NCBI GenBank assembly: GCA_902517745.1
Contig: CABYDS010000006.1
Span: forward strand, 1 to 61,729
DNA from: an uncultured Pelagibacteraceae bacterium
GTDB lineage: Bacteria > Pseudomonadota > Alphaproteobacteria > Pelagibacterales > Pelagibacteraceae
Direction: 5' to 3'
DNA length: 61,729 nt
The first letter of the stretch is position 1; every line of letters starts with the position of its first letter. This document shows, one piece after another, positions 15,329-24,362 of this stretch. A program made the position numbers and the translations under genes. The notes below the pieces were generated by a model. The model made no database searches. It saw nothing but the letters and a program-made list of their open reading frames with translations, and was not told the origin of the DNA.

Positions 15329-16087
15329 ATGAATAAAAAAGTAATTTGGATCACCGGCGGAAGTACAGGAATTGGCAAAGCACTTGCGTTAAAATTTGCT
15401 AATAATGGATGGACAGTTGCTATTTCTGCAAGAAGAGAAAATTTATTAAAAGAAATCGAAGATAAGCATCAAAATATTAAATCTTTTCCACTTGATGTAA
15501 ATGATAAGGAAAAGTGTAAGTCTGTTTTTGAAAATATAAAAAAGGAACTTGGTGACATCGAAATTTGTTTTTTTTCTACGGGAACTTGGGATCCAAAAAA
15601 AGAAAAAGAAATTGATGTAGAGCAAATTGAAAATGTATTTAAAGTAAATTTTTTTGGAACATTAAATTGTATAAAAGCAGTTGAAACTCATTTTCGAGAA
15701 AGAGGAAAAGGTATTATTACCATTGTATCTTCGATTGCAGGATACAAAGGCTTACCTAACTCAAGTGGCTATGGACCATCCAAAGCTGCTTTAAGTAATC
15801 TTGCTGAAAGTTTACATTTTGATTTTGGAAGATATGGAGTGAGGGTTTGTTTAGTTTCTCCAGGTTTTATCAAAACACCAATGACTGATAAGAATGATTT
15901 TAAGATGCCTTTTCTAAAAACTCCAGAATTCTCGGCAGACAAAATTTATGATGGGCTTATTAATGGTTCTAATTTTGAAATACACTACCCAAAAGAATTA
16001 ACTTTGATCCTTAAATTTTTAAAAATAATACCTGATCGATTATATTTTTATTTAATACGGAAATTAACTAAATTACAAAAAAAATAA
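15329..16087 (+). CDS. Short-chain dehydrogenase/reductase
   Basis: A 252-residue classical SDR: TGGSTGIGKAL cofactor loop at residues 8-18, a basic residue after the second strand (SARREN, suggesting NADP), and the catalytic Ser-Tyr-Lys set in VSSIAGYKGLPNSSGYGPSKAAL. The C-terminus is basic. The reaction is an NAD(P)H-linked carbonyl or alcohol conversion with unknown substrate. It is convergent with the DUF3833 gene, 2 bases apart. SDR genes of this size commonly accompany the flavin/DUF1365/cyclopropane-synthase cluster, so a role in the same lipid modification is plausible. Confidence 0.88.
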   Translation: MNKKVIWITGGSTGIGKALALKFANNGWTVAISARRENLLKEIEDKHQNIKSFPLDVNDKEKCKSVFENIKKELGDIEICFFSTGTWDPKKEKEIDVEQIENVFKVNFFGTLNCIKAVETHFRERGKGIITIVSSIAGYKGLPNSSGYGPSKAALSNLAESLHFDFGRYGVRVCLVSPGFIKTPMTDKNDFKMPFLKTPEFSADKIYDGLINGSNFEIHYPKELTLILKFLKIIPDRLYFYLIRKLTKLQKK

Positions 16088-16089
16088 AA

Positions 16090-16638
16090 TTAATCTTTAA
16101 CAAACATCACAGTCAACTCTGCAACTTTAATTCCAAATTTTGTCATCTTAGCTCTGTTGATAGCTACTCTTTCGTCTTGCATAAATATCCAATCATCAAA
16201 AGTAATTTTGATATTTTTTCCTTTCACAGGAACCAACAAAACATACTCAAATTTAAATGCTGGGCCATATGAATACCCCCTAGCCTTACCAACTACATCG
16301 CCTGCAGTTCCCTCGTAATTATGTTCATCAATTTTATCTATTACCCATTGCCTATTTTGTATTTCACCATCATTCCAAATAAATTTTTCGTCTAATATAA
16401 GTTGTTTGCCATCCCACTTACCGTCTAGGTCTGCTGAAAATTGTCTTGTAACTTTACCTGATCTATTTTGTAGTATACCCCAAGCTTTGACGTTTCCGCT
16501 TAAATATTCTTCAATTATTAGTCTTGGTTTTTGATCTTTAAAATCTTCTGGTTTCATAGATTGATTATTTATACAGCTTGTAATTAATCCTGTGAAAATT
16601 ATCAATAAAAATACTTTAAAAAATTTTTTGTTAATCAT
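16090..16638 (-). CDS. DUF3833-family lipoprotein
   Basis: A 182-residue protein with a signal peptide ending in the lipobox-like LITSC (Cys22), then a beta-rich domain with FLSGN-like EEYLSGNVKAWGILQNRSGKV near residues 43-63, WDGKQLILDEKFIW and GKARGYSYGPAF, matching DUF3833. It is probably an envelope lipoprotein. It is the last gene of the lipid-modification cluster, one base after the cyclopropane-synthase-like gene, and DUF3833 recurs in such clusters in other proteobacteria. Biochemical function is unknown; its fold suggests lipid binding. Confidence 0.8.
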   Translation of the reverse strand: MINKKFFKVFLLIIFTGLITSCINNQSMKPEDFKDQKPRLIIEEYLSGNVKAWGILQNRSGKVTRQFSADLDGKWDGKQLILDEKFIWNDGEIQNRQWVIDKIDEHNYEGTAGDVVGKARGYSYGPAFKFEYVLLVPVKGKNIKITFDDWIFMQDERVAINRAKMTKFGIKVAELTVMFVKD

Positions 16639-16639
16639 A

Positions 16640-17821
16640 TTAAATTTTATTTTGCATGGAAAATTGAATTAAATCTATATTCTTTGATTTAAACCCAGCT
16701 TCACAATATGACAAATAAAAATGCCACATACGTTTAAATTTATTATCAAATCCATGTTTTGAAATCTCTTCCCATTTTTTTAGGAATTCATCTCTCCATA
16801 TTTTTAAAGTATTGGAATAGTGAGAGCCATATGACTCGTATTTTTTAATTTCTAAACCGTTGCTACTAGATAAATCATATAATTTTCTTTTTGATGGCAA
16901 AAAACCTCCAGGAAATATGTATTTTTGTATAAAGTCTTCTTTGGTTTTATATCTGTCAAATAAACTATCATCGATTGTTATCGCTTGTATCGCGGCCCTT
17001 CCATTCTCAGATAGATTTTTTTTAATACTTTTAAAATAATTGACTAAATAATTTTGCCCAACCGCTTCTATCATTTCTATAGATGCGATAGAGTCATATT
17101 TGTCTTTTACATCTCTATAATCTTTCAAAAATATATTCACTTTTTCATTCAATCCTTTTTCAAATATTCTTTTTTTTGAAAATTCAAATTGCTCTTTAGA
17201 AATTGTTATACAATCTAATTTTACATCGTAATTTTTACCCACATATTCAGCGAAGCCACCCCAACCACAGCCAATTTCTAAAATTTTATTTCCTACGTTT
17301 GGCTTTATTAATTCTGTAAGCTTTTTATATTTATTTAGTTGAGCAGAAAATAAATCGTCTTTTTGTTTTTCAAAAATTGCACTTGAATAAGTAAGTGAAG
17401 GATCCAACCATAATGAAAAGAAATCATTTCCTAAATCATAATGTTTTGAAATATTTTTCTTACTTCTACTCTTATTATTTTTTATGAAAATACTCTTTAA
17501 TTTATTAATCATTGATAAATCAAAAATACCTGAAAATTTATAGACAATTTTTATATTTTTAGCTGTTATTTCTATTAGATTAGTCAGATTATCTGTTTCA
17601 AATTCATTTCGCATGTATGCTTCTGCAAGTCCTACACTTCCCGATTTTATTATTTGAAGTGTTAAACCAGGTTTGTTAATTTTAATCTTTGCTCTTAATT
17701 GTTCACTCTCATTACCAAACTTATATATTTTGCTGTCATGATTTTGAATTTCAAGAAATCCATGCTTTATTAGTTTTAAAGAATTAAATACGATTTTATC
17801 TGACAAAAGATTAAAATTCAT
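16640..17821 (-). CDS. Cyclopropane-fatty-acid-synthase-like SAM methyltransferase
   Basis: A 393-residue enzyme with an N-terminal lipid-binding region (SVGLAEAYMRNEFETDNL) and a C-terminal SAM domain: HYDLGNDFFSLWLDPSLTYS, motif I ILEIGCGWGGFAEY near residue 180, SIEMIEAVG, and the conserved KYIFPGGFLPS. These enzymes methylate unsaturated acyl chains of membrane phospholipids. Cluster-borne members can make cyclopropane or methylated/furan precursors, so the exact product is uncertain. It overlaps the DUF1365 gene by four bases and lies in a tight four-gene group. Confidence 0.88.
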   Translation of the reverse strand: MNFNLLSDKIVFNSLKLIKHGFLEIQNHDSKIYKFGNESEQLRAKIKINKPGLTLQIIKSGSVGLAEAYMRNEFETDNLTNLIEITAKNIKIVYKFSGIFDLSMINKLKSIFIKNNKSRSKKNISKHYDLGNDFFSLWLDPSLTYSSAIFEKQKDDLFSAQLNKYKKLTELIKPNVGNKILEIGCGWGGFAEYVGKNYDVKLDCITISKEQFEFSKKRIFEKGLNEKVNIFLKDYRDVKDKYDSIASIEMIEAVGQNYLVNYFKSIKKNLSENGRAAIQAITIDDSLFDRYKTKEDFIQKYIFPGGFLPSKRKLYDLSSSNGLEIKKYESYGSHYSNTLKIWRDEFLKKWEEISKHGFDNKFKRMWHFYLSYCEAGFKSKNIDLIQFSMQNKI

Positions 17822-18585
17822 TTTTTTTCAAACGTAATATTATTTTTTATTTTTATGTTTTTTTTAACTAACTTAACTCCCTTTAACCATAATTTTAATG
17901 CTTCAAAATGAATTGCGGCAATAACTTTAAAGGTCATTAAAGGGTGAGAAATATAAGATATAAGCATATTTTTATTGTTAATTTCTTTTGCAACCCCATC
18001 TTGTGAAGCATATAACAATTTTCCTTCCTTATCACTTTGATCAATTATTACGGATAACATTTTTTCAGGTTTGAGGATTCTAAAATTGTATTTACTTTTC
18101 ATTTCAATAAATGGTGAAACGAAAAACTTCTTCTCGCAGCTATTTGTAATTATTTTTTCGTCGTTGACTTTAAATATATAAGTATGTTGCTCACCAAATG
18201 TATTTTTAACTTCATACAATATAGCTATAATTTTTGAATGATTATCATAAACGAAAAAAATACTTAATGGATTAAATACGTAACCAAATATTCTAGGATA
18301 ACAAAGCAATTTTACCTTTATGTTTTCAAATTGAATGTTGTTTGATTTTAAATTTTCTATTACCCAGGCTTTTAAATCACTACCATCTCTAGGTCCGTGA
18401 TCTTTGTCATAAAAACTTAAAATATTAAAATTATTGTTAGAAAAAATTTTAATTTTTTTTTGTATCAAATTAATTTCATCAAGATCTAAAAAAAGTGAAA
18501 AAACGTTGTATTTAAAAAAGTGATATTTTGGCTTAAATCTTTTATGAATTACTTTACCTTCGTAAATATTGGAATTTTTAATCAT
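17818..18585 (-). CDS. DUF1365 family protein
   Basis: A 255-residue protein with the family landmarks VIHKRFKPKYHFFKYNVFSL near the N-terminus, KLLCYPRIFGYVFNPLSIFF in the middle, EVKNTFGEQHTY, and KKFFVSPFIEM. DUF1365 proteins regularly sit between a flavin amine-oxidase-like protein and a cyclopropane-synthase-like methyltransferase, exactly as here, and are thought to act in membrane fatty-acid modification. It overlaps the preceding flavoprotein gene by 8 bases and the methyltransferase gene by 4. Catalytic residues are not established. Confidence 0.87.
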   Translation of the reverse strand: MIKNSNIYEGKVIHKRFKPKYHFFKYNVFSLFLDLDEINLIQKKIKIFSNNNFNILSFYDKDHGPRDGSDLKAWVIENLKSNNIQFENIKVKLLCYPRIFGYVFNPLSIFFVYDNHSKIIAILYEVKNTFGEQHTYIFKVNDEKIITNSCEKKFFVSPFIEMKSKYNFRILKPEKMLSVIIDQSDKEGKLLYASQDGVAKEINNKNMLISYISHPLMTFKVIAAIHFEALKLWLKGVKLVKKNIKIKNNITFEKK

Positions 18586-19816
18586 TTAGGTTTTCAATCA
18601 TATTAATGGATGATTTTATTCCATCTTCATGAAAACCGTAACCAAAATAACTACCACAAAACAATACATTTCTTTTATTTTGTATTTCTTTTAATAATTT
18701 TTGATTATTTAAAGCATGTTGATCAAAATAAGGGTGGGTAAAAGTAACTTTTTGTAGGATTTTTTTTTGATCTATTTCAAAAAAAGGATTTAAGGTTAAG
18801 AAAATATTTTTTTCTGTCTTCAGATTTTGTAATAAGTTCAACCAATAAGTTAATGATGTCTTACTAATATCTGATTTATCAACTGAGGAATTCCATGAAG
18901 ACCAAACTTTTTTATTGTTTGGCATACATACATCGTCAGTATGTATTACTGCTAGATTGGATTTATATTTAAAATTTGAAAGTATTTTTTTTTCTTCCTC
19001 AGTCGGCTCATTCAAAATTTTCAATGCATCATCTGCATGAGTAGCGATGACAACTTTATCATAGTCAAAAAATTCGTTACTAGCACCGTAATATACTTGA
19101 ACACCAATTTTATTTCTTTTTATCGAACTAATCTTATAATTTTTAAAATATTCTCCACTTATTTGAGTTAATACTTTCTCTACATAAGTTCTACTTCTGT
19201 TGGTGACTGTGTACCATTGTGGTCTATTTTTTAATTTAAAAAGTCCATGATTTTGAAAAAATTTTAAAAAAAATTTAATTGGCATTTGATTTGCTTCTAC
19301 TGGGGGCATAGACCAGATAGCAGAAACCATTGGGATTAGATGAAAATTAATAAAATTTTTTGACCATTTATTTTTTTGAAGAAATTCACCAAGAGTAATC
19401 TCTTCATTTAAACTTTTAATTTGATCACACTTTTTGTAGAAATTTATAATATCAAAAAACATTTTTAAAAATTTTAAATTAAAAAGATTAGCTTTATTTG
19501 CAAAAATTCCGTTTAAACCTCTACCGCAATATTCATAATTTGTATTTTTTACAGAAACAGAAAATGACATATCGCTTTTTTCAATTTCAATTTTTAATTC
19601 GTTAAAAAAATTTATGAGATTTGGATAAGTTTCATGATTAAAAACAATAAAGCCAATATCTACAGGAACTTTTTTACCATTAATTAAAGTATCTAAAGTA
19701 TATGAATGACCACCAAAATGATCTTCGCTTTCGAATAAATCAACATGATGTTTTTTGGAAAGCTTTTGTGCTGCTGATAAACCAGAGATTCCTGATCCGA
19801 TTACTGCAATTCGCAT
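18578..19816 (-). CDS. FAD/NAD(P)-binding flavin oxidoreductase of the DUF1365/CFA cluster
   Basis: A 412-residue flavoprotein with MRIAVIGSGISGLSAAQ at the N-terminus, ESEDHFGGHSYT after the second strand, VDIGFIVFNHETYPNL near residue 53, and a C-terminal FCGSYFGYGFHEDGIKSS, the pattern of amine-oxidase/desaturase-like flavoproteins. Relatives in this cluster are proposed to act on acyl chains in membrane lipids. Its ATG follows the gcvP stop by only 5 bases, so it may be cotranscribed with the glycine cleavage genes. Confidence 0.85.
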   Translation of the reverse strand: MRIAVIGSGISGLSAAQKLSKKHHVDLFESEDHFGGHSYTLDTLINGKKVPVDIGFIVFNHETYPNLINFFNELKIEIEKSDMSFSVSVKNTNYEYCGRGLNGIFANKANLFNLKFLKMFFDIINFYKKCDQIKSLNEEITLGEFLQKNKWSKNFINFHLIPMVSAIWSMPPVEANQMPIKFFLKFFQNHGLFKLKNRPQWYTVTNRSRTYVEKVLTQISGEYFKNYKISSIKRNKIGVQVYYGASNEFFDYDKVVIATHADDALKILNEPTEEEKKILSNFKYKSNLAVIHTDDVCMPNNKKVWSSWNSSVDKSDISKTSLTYWLNLLQNLKTEKNIFLTLNPFFEIDQKKILQKVTFTHPYFDQHALNNQKLLKEIQNKRNVLFCGSYFGYGFHEDGIKSSINMIENLND

Positions 19817-19821
19817 TAAGG

Positions 19822-22692
19822 CTATGCTGCGTCTTCTTTAAATTCATCCATACTTGGACATGTGCAGAATATATTTTTATCTCCATAAACATTGTCTACC
19901 CGAGCAACTGGAGGCCAAAATTTGTTTTGTTTTAAAAAACTTGCAGGATATGCTGCTTCTTGTCTTGAATATTTATGTTCCCATACATCTGATGATAATT
20001 CAGTGTCTGTGTGAGGAGCGTTTTTAATTGGATTATCAATTTTATCAAATTCACCTGATTTAATTTTTTCAATTTCTTGTTTAATCTTAATTAAAGTGTC
20101 ACAAAATCTGTCTATTTCTGATAAACCTTCGCTTTCAGTTGGCTCTATCATCATAGTGCCAGCTACAGGCCATGACATAGTTGGTGCGTGAAATCCAAAA
20201 TCTATCATTCTTTTTGCAATATCTTCTTCAGTTACCCCTGTTTCAGATTTAATATTTCTAATATCAATTATGCACTCGTGTGCAACATTGCCATTTGCAC
20301 CTTTGTACAAAATAGGAAAGTGATCTTTAAGTCTATGAGCAATATAATTTGCGTTTAAAATTGCGACTTGAGTAGCAAGCTTTAATCCTTCTGATCCCAT
20401 CATTTTAATATACATCCAAGAGATTGATAGAATACTTGAACTACCCCAAGGAGCTGCTGATACTGCTCCAATTCCACTTGTTGGTCCGCAATCTTTTATT
20501 ACTGGATGATTAGGCAGATAAACTTGTAAATGTTTTTTACAAGCTATAGGTCCCATTCCAGGTCCACCACCACCGTGAGGAATACAAAATGTTTTATGCA
20601 GATTAATATGACAAACATCTGGACCAAAATTTCCAGGCTTTGCAACTCCAACAAGGGCATTTAAATTTGCTCCATCCATATATACCTGTCCACCATGTTT
20701 ATGAACTAACTCACAAATATCAGTTATTTTTTCCTCAAATACTCCATGGGTAGATGGGTAAGTTACCATTAAAGCTGCAAGATTTTCTGAATGTTGCTCT
20801 ACTTTTTTCTTTAAATCATCGAAATCTACATTTCCCTCTTTATCACAATTAATAACAACGACTTTCATTCCAACCATTTGTGCGCTTGCTGGATTTGTAC
20901 CATGTGCCGAACTTGGGATTAAACATATATTACGATGGGCATCATCTCTATCTAAGTGGTACTTTCTTATAACCATTAGACCTGCATATTCTCCTTGAGC
21001 GCCTGCATTAGGTTGTAGAGAAACACCAGAAAAACCTGTTATAGATCTTAACCAATTTTTTAAATCAGTAAACAAATCTCTAAAACCTTCCATTTGTTCA
21101 ACTGGAACAAAAGGATGAGGTTCTGCAAATTCTTTCCAAGAAATCGGGATCATTTCAGCGGCAGCATTTAACTTCATTGTGCACGAACCAAGTGCTATCA
21201 TAGTTCTATTTAATGCTATATCCTTATCCTCTAGCTTTTTAAGATATCTAAGCATTTCAGTTTCTGAATGATATAAGTTAAAAATTGGATGCTCTAAATA
21301 TTTTGAAGTTCTTAATAAATTTTTTGGTAAATTAGGTAATTTAACTGAAGGATCCTCTTTTTTTATTGATTCTGCAGCATTAAAAATTTTTAATAATTGA
21401 TTTACTCTATAAACGTTTTTTCTTTCATCAAAAGAGACAGCAAGCATTTCAGAATTTACTTTTCGTATATTAACTTTCTGATTTAGAGCATTTTTATAAA
21501 TTTGATCAGTCTTTTCTTTGGTAATAATTGTAACAGTATCAAAAAAATAATCAGAATAAATTTCATAACCTGACTGTTTTATTTTATCAGCAAAACTTTT
21601 TGCTAATTGAGAAACTCTTTCAGAAATATTTTTAATTCCATCTGGGCCATGATAAATAGCATATGCTGCTGAAACAATTGCTAATAAAGCTTGTGCAGTA
21701 CAAATATTGCTTGTCGCCTTATCTCTTCTGATGTGTTGCTCTCTAGTCTGTAAAGATAATCTATATGCCTTGTTACCATGTCTATCAACCGACACACCAA
21801 CAATTCTACCAGGCATCGATCTTTTATACTCGTCTTTAGTTGCAAAAAATGCTGCATGTGGACCTCCATACCCCATTGGTATTCCAAATCGCTGAGAGCT
21901 CCCAACAGCTATATCAGCACCAAGTTCTCTTGGTGTTTTTAATTTTGCTAATGCTAATAAATCACAAGCTAATACAGCCTTACCGTTTTTTTTATGAATT
22001 TTGCTAATTGCTTCACTAGGATCTTTAATATCTCCTAAAGTTCCAGGATATTGTAAAATTCCACAAACTAAATCCTCTTTTAATTGATCTAAAACTTCAT
22101 CTTCTTTTCCAACTAAAACTTTTAAACCCATTGGTTCGGCTCTAGTTTGAATTACATTTATTGTTTGAGGATGGCAATCCTCAGACACAAAAACTAAATT
22201 ACTATCTTTTTTATTTAATCTATGACTAAGACCCATGGCTTCTGCTGCTGCTGTACCTTCATCCAATAAAGAAGCATTAGCGATATCCATTCCAGTAAAA
22301 TCAACAATCATTTGTTGAAAGTTTAATAACATCTCAAGTCTTCCTTGAGCTACTTCAGGCTGATAAGGTGTATATGATGTATACCAACCTGGATTTTCTA
22401 AAATATTTCTTAAAATTACATATGGCGTATAAGTTCCATAATAACCCATTCCAATAAAATTTGAGTAAACATGATTTTTTTTTGAAATTGCTCTTAATTT
22501 TCTTAACGCCTCATATTCCGAATTAGATTCTCCGATATTAAGCTCACCTTTAAACATTATTTTTTCTGGAACAGTGTTATTCATTAAATCATCTATTGAT
22601 TGATAATTTAATTCTTTTAACATTTTTGATTGGTCTTCTTTAGAAGGTCCAATGTGTCTTTTTATAAAATCTTTTTCTGAATTTGGTAACAT
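19822..22692 (-). CDS. gcvP: Glycine dehydrogenase (decarboxylating), P-protein
   Basis: A 956-residue fused P-protein (alpha and beta halves in one chain, the usual long form). Landmarks are FIKRHIGPSKEDQ at the N-terminus, FIGMGYYGTYTPYVILRN near residue 78, SQRFGIPMGYGGPHAAF, and the PLP-lysine site CHINLHKTFCIPHGGGGPG in the C-terminal half. It decarboxylates glycine and passes the aminomethyl group to the lipoyl arm of GcvH. It starts within the gcvH stop (TAATG overlap). It is the third gene behind the glycine riboswitch. Confidence 0.97.
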   Translation of the reverse strand: MLPNSEKDFIKRHIGPSKEDQSKMLKELNYQSIDDLMNNTVPEKIMFKGELNIGESNSEYEALRKLRAISKKNHVYSNFIGMGYYGTYTPYVILRNILENPGWYTSYTPYQPEVAQGRLEMLLNFQQMIVDFTGMDIANASLLDEGTAAAEAMGLSHRLNKKDSNLVFVSEDCHPQTINVIQTRAEPMGLKVLVGKEDEVLDQLKEDLVCGILQYPGTLGDIKDPSEAISKIHKKNGKAVLACDLLALAKLKTPRELGADIAVGSSQRFGIPMGYGGPHAAFFATKDEYKRSMPGRIVGVSVDRHGNKAYRLSLQTREQHIRRDKATSNICTAQALLAIVSAAYAIYHGPDGIKNISERVSQLAKSFADKIKQSGYEIYSDYFFDTVTIITKEKTDQIYKNALNQKVNIRKVNSEMLAVSFDERKNVYRVNQLLKIFNAAESIKKEDPSVKLPNLPKNLLRTSKYLEHPIFNLYHSETEMLRYLKKLEDKDIALNRTMIALGSCTMKLNAAAEMIPISWKEFAEPHPFVPVEQMEGFRDLFTDLKNWLRSITGFSGVSLQPNAGAQGEYAGLMVIRKYHLDRDDAHRNICLIPSSAHGTNPASAQMVGMKVVVINCDKEGNVDFDDLKKKVEQHSENLAALMVTYPSTHGVFEEKITDICELVHKHGGQVYMDGANLNALVGVAKPGNFGPDVCHINLHKTFCIPHGGGGPGMGPIACKKHLQVYLPNHPVIKDCGPTSGIGAVSAAPWGSSSILSISWMYIKMMGSEGLKLATQVAILNANYIAHRLKDHFPILYKGANGNVAHECIIDIRNIKSETGVTEEDIAKRMIDFGFHAPTMSWPVAGTMMIEPTESEGLSEIDRFCDTLIKIKQEIEKIKSGEFDKIDNPIKNAPHTDTELSSDVWEHKYSRQEAAYPASFLKQNKFWPPVARVDNVYGDKNIFCTCPSMDEFKEDAA

Positions 22693-23072
22693 TATGCTGA
22701 TGTCTCCTTTGCAAATTTTTCATATTCTTCTTTACTCATAAGACTATCCATTTCAGATTTATCTTTTATTTTAAGTTTAAAAAACCATGCAGACTCTTCT
22801 GGGTCTTCATTTATTTTTGATGGATCATCAACTATCATTTGATTTGTATCTATAACTTCTCCACTAACAGGAGTGTAAACATCACTAGCAGCTTTCGTTG
22901 ACTCAACCACTCCAGCAGTTCCATCTTTATCGACATTTGAACCTTTCTCTGGGAGTTCAGCAAATACTATATCCCCAAGCATTTCTGTTGCATGCTTGGT
23001 TATTCCAATTGTAGCTTCTTCTCCATCTAGTTTAATCCACTCATGTTCTTTTGAATATTTAACTTCAGACAT
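22692..23072 (-). CDS. gcvH: Glycine cleavage system H-protein
   Basis: A 126-residue lipoyl carrier. The lipoylation site is Lys60 in [23 protein letters not shown] near the start and [13 protein letters not shown] near residue 91 complete the family pattern. The protein shuttles the aminomethyl intermediate between GcvP, GcvT and lipoamide dehydrogenase; the last of these is not encoded in this window. It overlaps the end of gcvT by 8 bases and gcvP by one. Confidence 0.96.
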   Translation of the reverse strand: MSEVKYSKEHEWIKLDGEEATIGITKHATEMLGDIVFAELPEKGSNVDKDGTAGVVESTKAASDVYTPVSGEVIDTNQMIVDDPSKINEDPEESAWFFKLKIKDKSEMDSLMSKEEYEKFAKETSA

Positions 23073-24171
23073 TAATTTCCCCTTTTACGTAATTTTTTTT
23101 ATAAAACGGTAAGTTACAAATATTTGCGGGAATTTTTTTTCCTCTAACTTCAAGAAATATTTTTGTATTTACAGTTGAATAACTATTATCGACATATCCC
23201 ATTGCTATTGGATGTTCAACGCTTGGTCCAAATGTGCCACTTGTTACTTTCCCAATTTCTTGATTTTTATCATTGTAAATTTTGGTATTTCCTCTTGCAA
23301 TTACTTTGCTGTCTGGTTTTATGCCAACTCTCAATTTTTTTACTCCGCTTTGAAATTGGTTTTTTAAAACTTCTGATCCAACAAATTCAGTCTCAATTCT
23401 GCTCTTAGGTATTGCCCATTTTAGATTAGCTTCGATAGGACTTGTATCGTTGTCTAAATCATTTCCATACAAGCAGAGTCCAGCTTCCATTCTTAATGTA
23501 TCTCTTGCTCCTAAACCAATCAATTTAGATCCATTTTCTATCAAACTTTCTACAAAAGTTTCAGCATCACTATTTTTTATAGAAATTTCAAATCCATCCT
23601 CACCAGTATATCCTGATCTAGTTATGTATACTTTTTCATTTTTATAGACATGGTTGTTTCCGTTCATAAATTTTAGACTGTCACAACCAGGTATAACTTT
23701 ATTTAAAACATTTTTTGCTTCGGGGCCCTGCAATGCAATTAATGACAATGACTCGTCAAGAATTAATTTATATTGATTATCAAGTTTAGATTTTATTACT
23801 TCATAATCATTATACTTGCATGCAGCATTCAAGATAATTAAAAATCCATCAGATGTTTTGGTAATTATCAGATCGTCCTGAATTCCTCCTTTGTTATTCA
23901 TTAAAAATGAATACTTACTTTGATTAGTTTTCAATTTTTTCAAATCCGCAGGAAAAATCTTTTCAAGATCATTTGTAAGATCATCACCACCCGATATAAA
24001 TAATTGACCCATATGAGAAACATCAAAAATACCAGAGTGTGAACGTGTGTATTTATGCTCTTGTATAATTCCATCTTTATATTGGATGGGCATTTGATAT
24101 CCAGCAAACTCTACAAGCTTTGCGCCGTACTTAATGTGGAGATTATTTAACGATGTTTTTTTTATATTCAT
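23065..24171 (-). CDS. gcvT: Aminomethyltransferase, T-protein
   Basis: A 368-residue folate-dependent T-protein. It shows [14 protein letters not shown] at the N-terminus, [11 protein letters not shown], the Asp-containing [10 protein letters not shown] near residue 190, and [17 protein letters not shown]. It releases ammonia and forms methylenetetrahydrofolate from the H-protein intermediate. It is the first gene after the tandem glycine riboswitch; the nine bases before its ATG (24172-24180) form one side of the predicted switching helix. Confidence 0.96.
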   Translation of the reverse strand: MNIKKTSLNNLHIKYGAKLVEFAGYQMPIQYKDGIIQEHKYTRSHSGIFDVSHMGQLFISGGDDLTNDLEKIFPADLKKLKTNQSKYSFLMNNKGGIQDDLIITKTSDGFLIILNAACKYNDYEVIKSKLDNQYKLILDESLSLIALQGPEAKNVLNKVIPGCDSLKFMNGNNHVYKNEKVYITRSGYTGEDGFEISIKNSDAETFVESLIENGSKLIGLGARDTLRMEAGLCLYGNDLDNDTSPIEANLKWAIPKSRIETEFVGSEVLKNQFQSGVKKLRVGIKPDSKVIARGNTKIYNDKNQEIGKVTSGTFGPSVEHPIAMGYVDNSYSTVNTKIFLEVRGKKIPANICNLPFYKKNYVKGEINV

Positions 24172-24183
24172 ATTAACTCTATA

Positions 24184-24327
24184 TGCCCCCTCTGTCTTTT
24201 TGCCTGAGAGATTTGCTCCTTCGGCGAGAATTATTCTCTTTCCAGAGTTAATATGTACGGTCCATTTGCCTGAGAGTTTCCGGGGTGGTTGCTCCTTCGG
24301 CGCTACAAAAGTAGTCTCTCCCGTGTA
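24184..24327 (-). ncRNA. Tandem glycine riboswitch controlling gcvT
   Basis: On the minus strand two glycine aptamers follow each other. The first has GGGAGAGAC, GCCGAAGGAGCAA and ACTCTCAGGCAAATGGACC; the second has CTCTGGAAAGAG, GCCGAAGGAGCAA and TCTCTCAGGCAAAAAGACAGAG. The linker segment at 24244-24252 is perfectly complementary to the nine bases before the gcvT ATG (24172-24180). Glycine-stabilised closure of aptamer 2 (CTCTG with CAGAG) would compete with that helix and free the start region. I infer an ON switch acting at translation. SAR11 is known to carry glycine riboswitches of this kind. Confidence 0.95.
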
Positions 24328-24331
24328 AATT

Positions 24332-24340
24332 CTTATAACA
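24332..24340 (-). promoter_or_regulatory. Extended -10 promoter for the riboswitch and gcv operon
   Basis: The minus strand reads TGT-TATAAG here, an extended -10 element. The expected start point, about seven bases downstream, falls at the first base pairs of aptamer 1, so the RNA would begin with the riboswitch. No good -35 is visible; upstream sequence is the 3' end of the neighbouring transporter gene. Confidence 0.5.
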
Positions 24341-24362
24341 TAACTAATATAAATTTATAGCT

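Noticed and set aside
23163-23408. Open frame antisense to gcvT, and similar antisense frames elsewhere (for example 24517-24927 and 33148-33471)
   Set aside because: They lie wholly inside well-supported genes on the other strand, have skewed composition and no ribosome-binding site.
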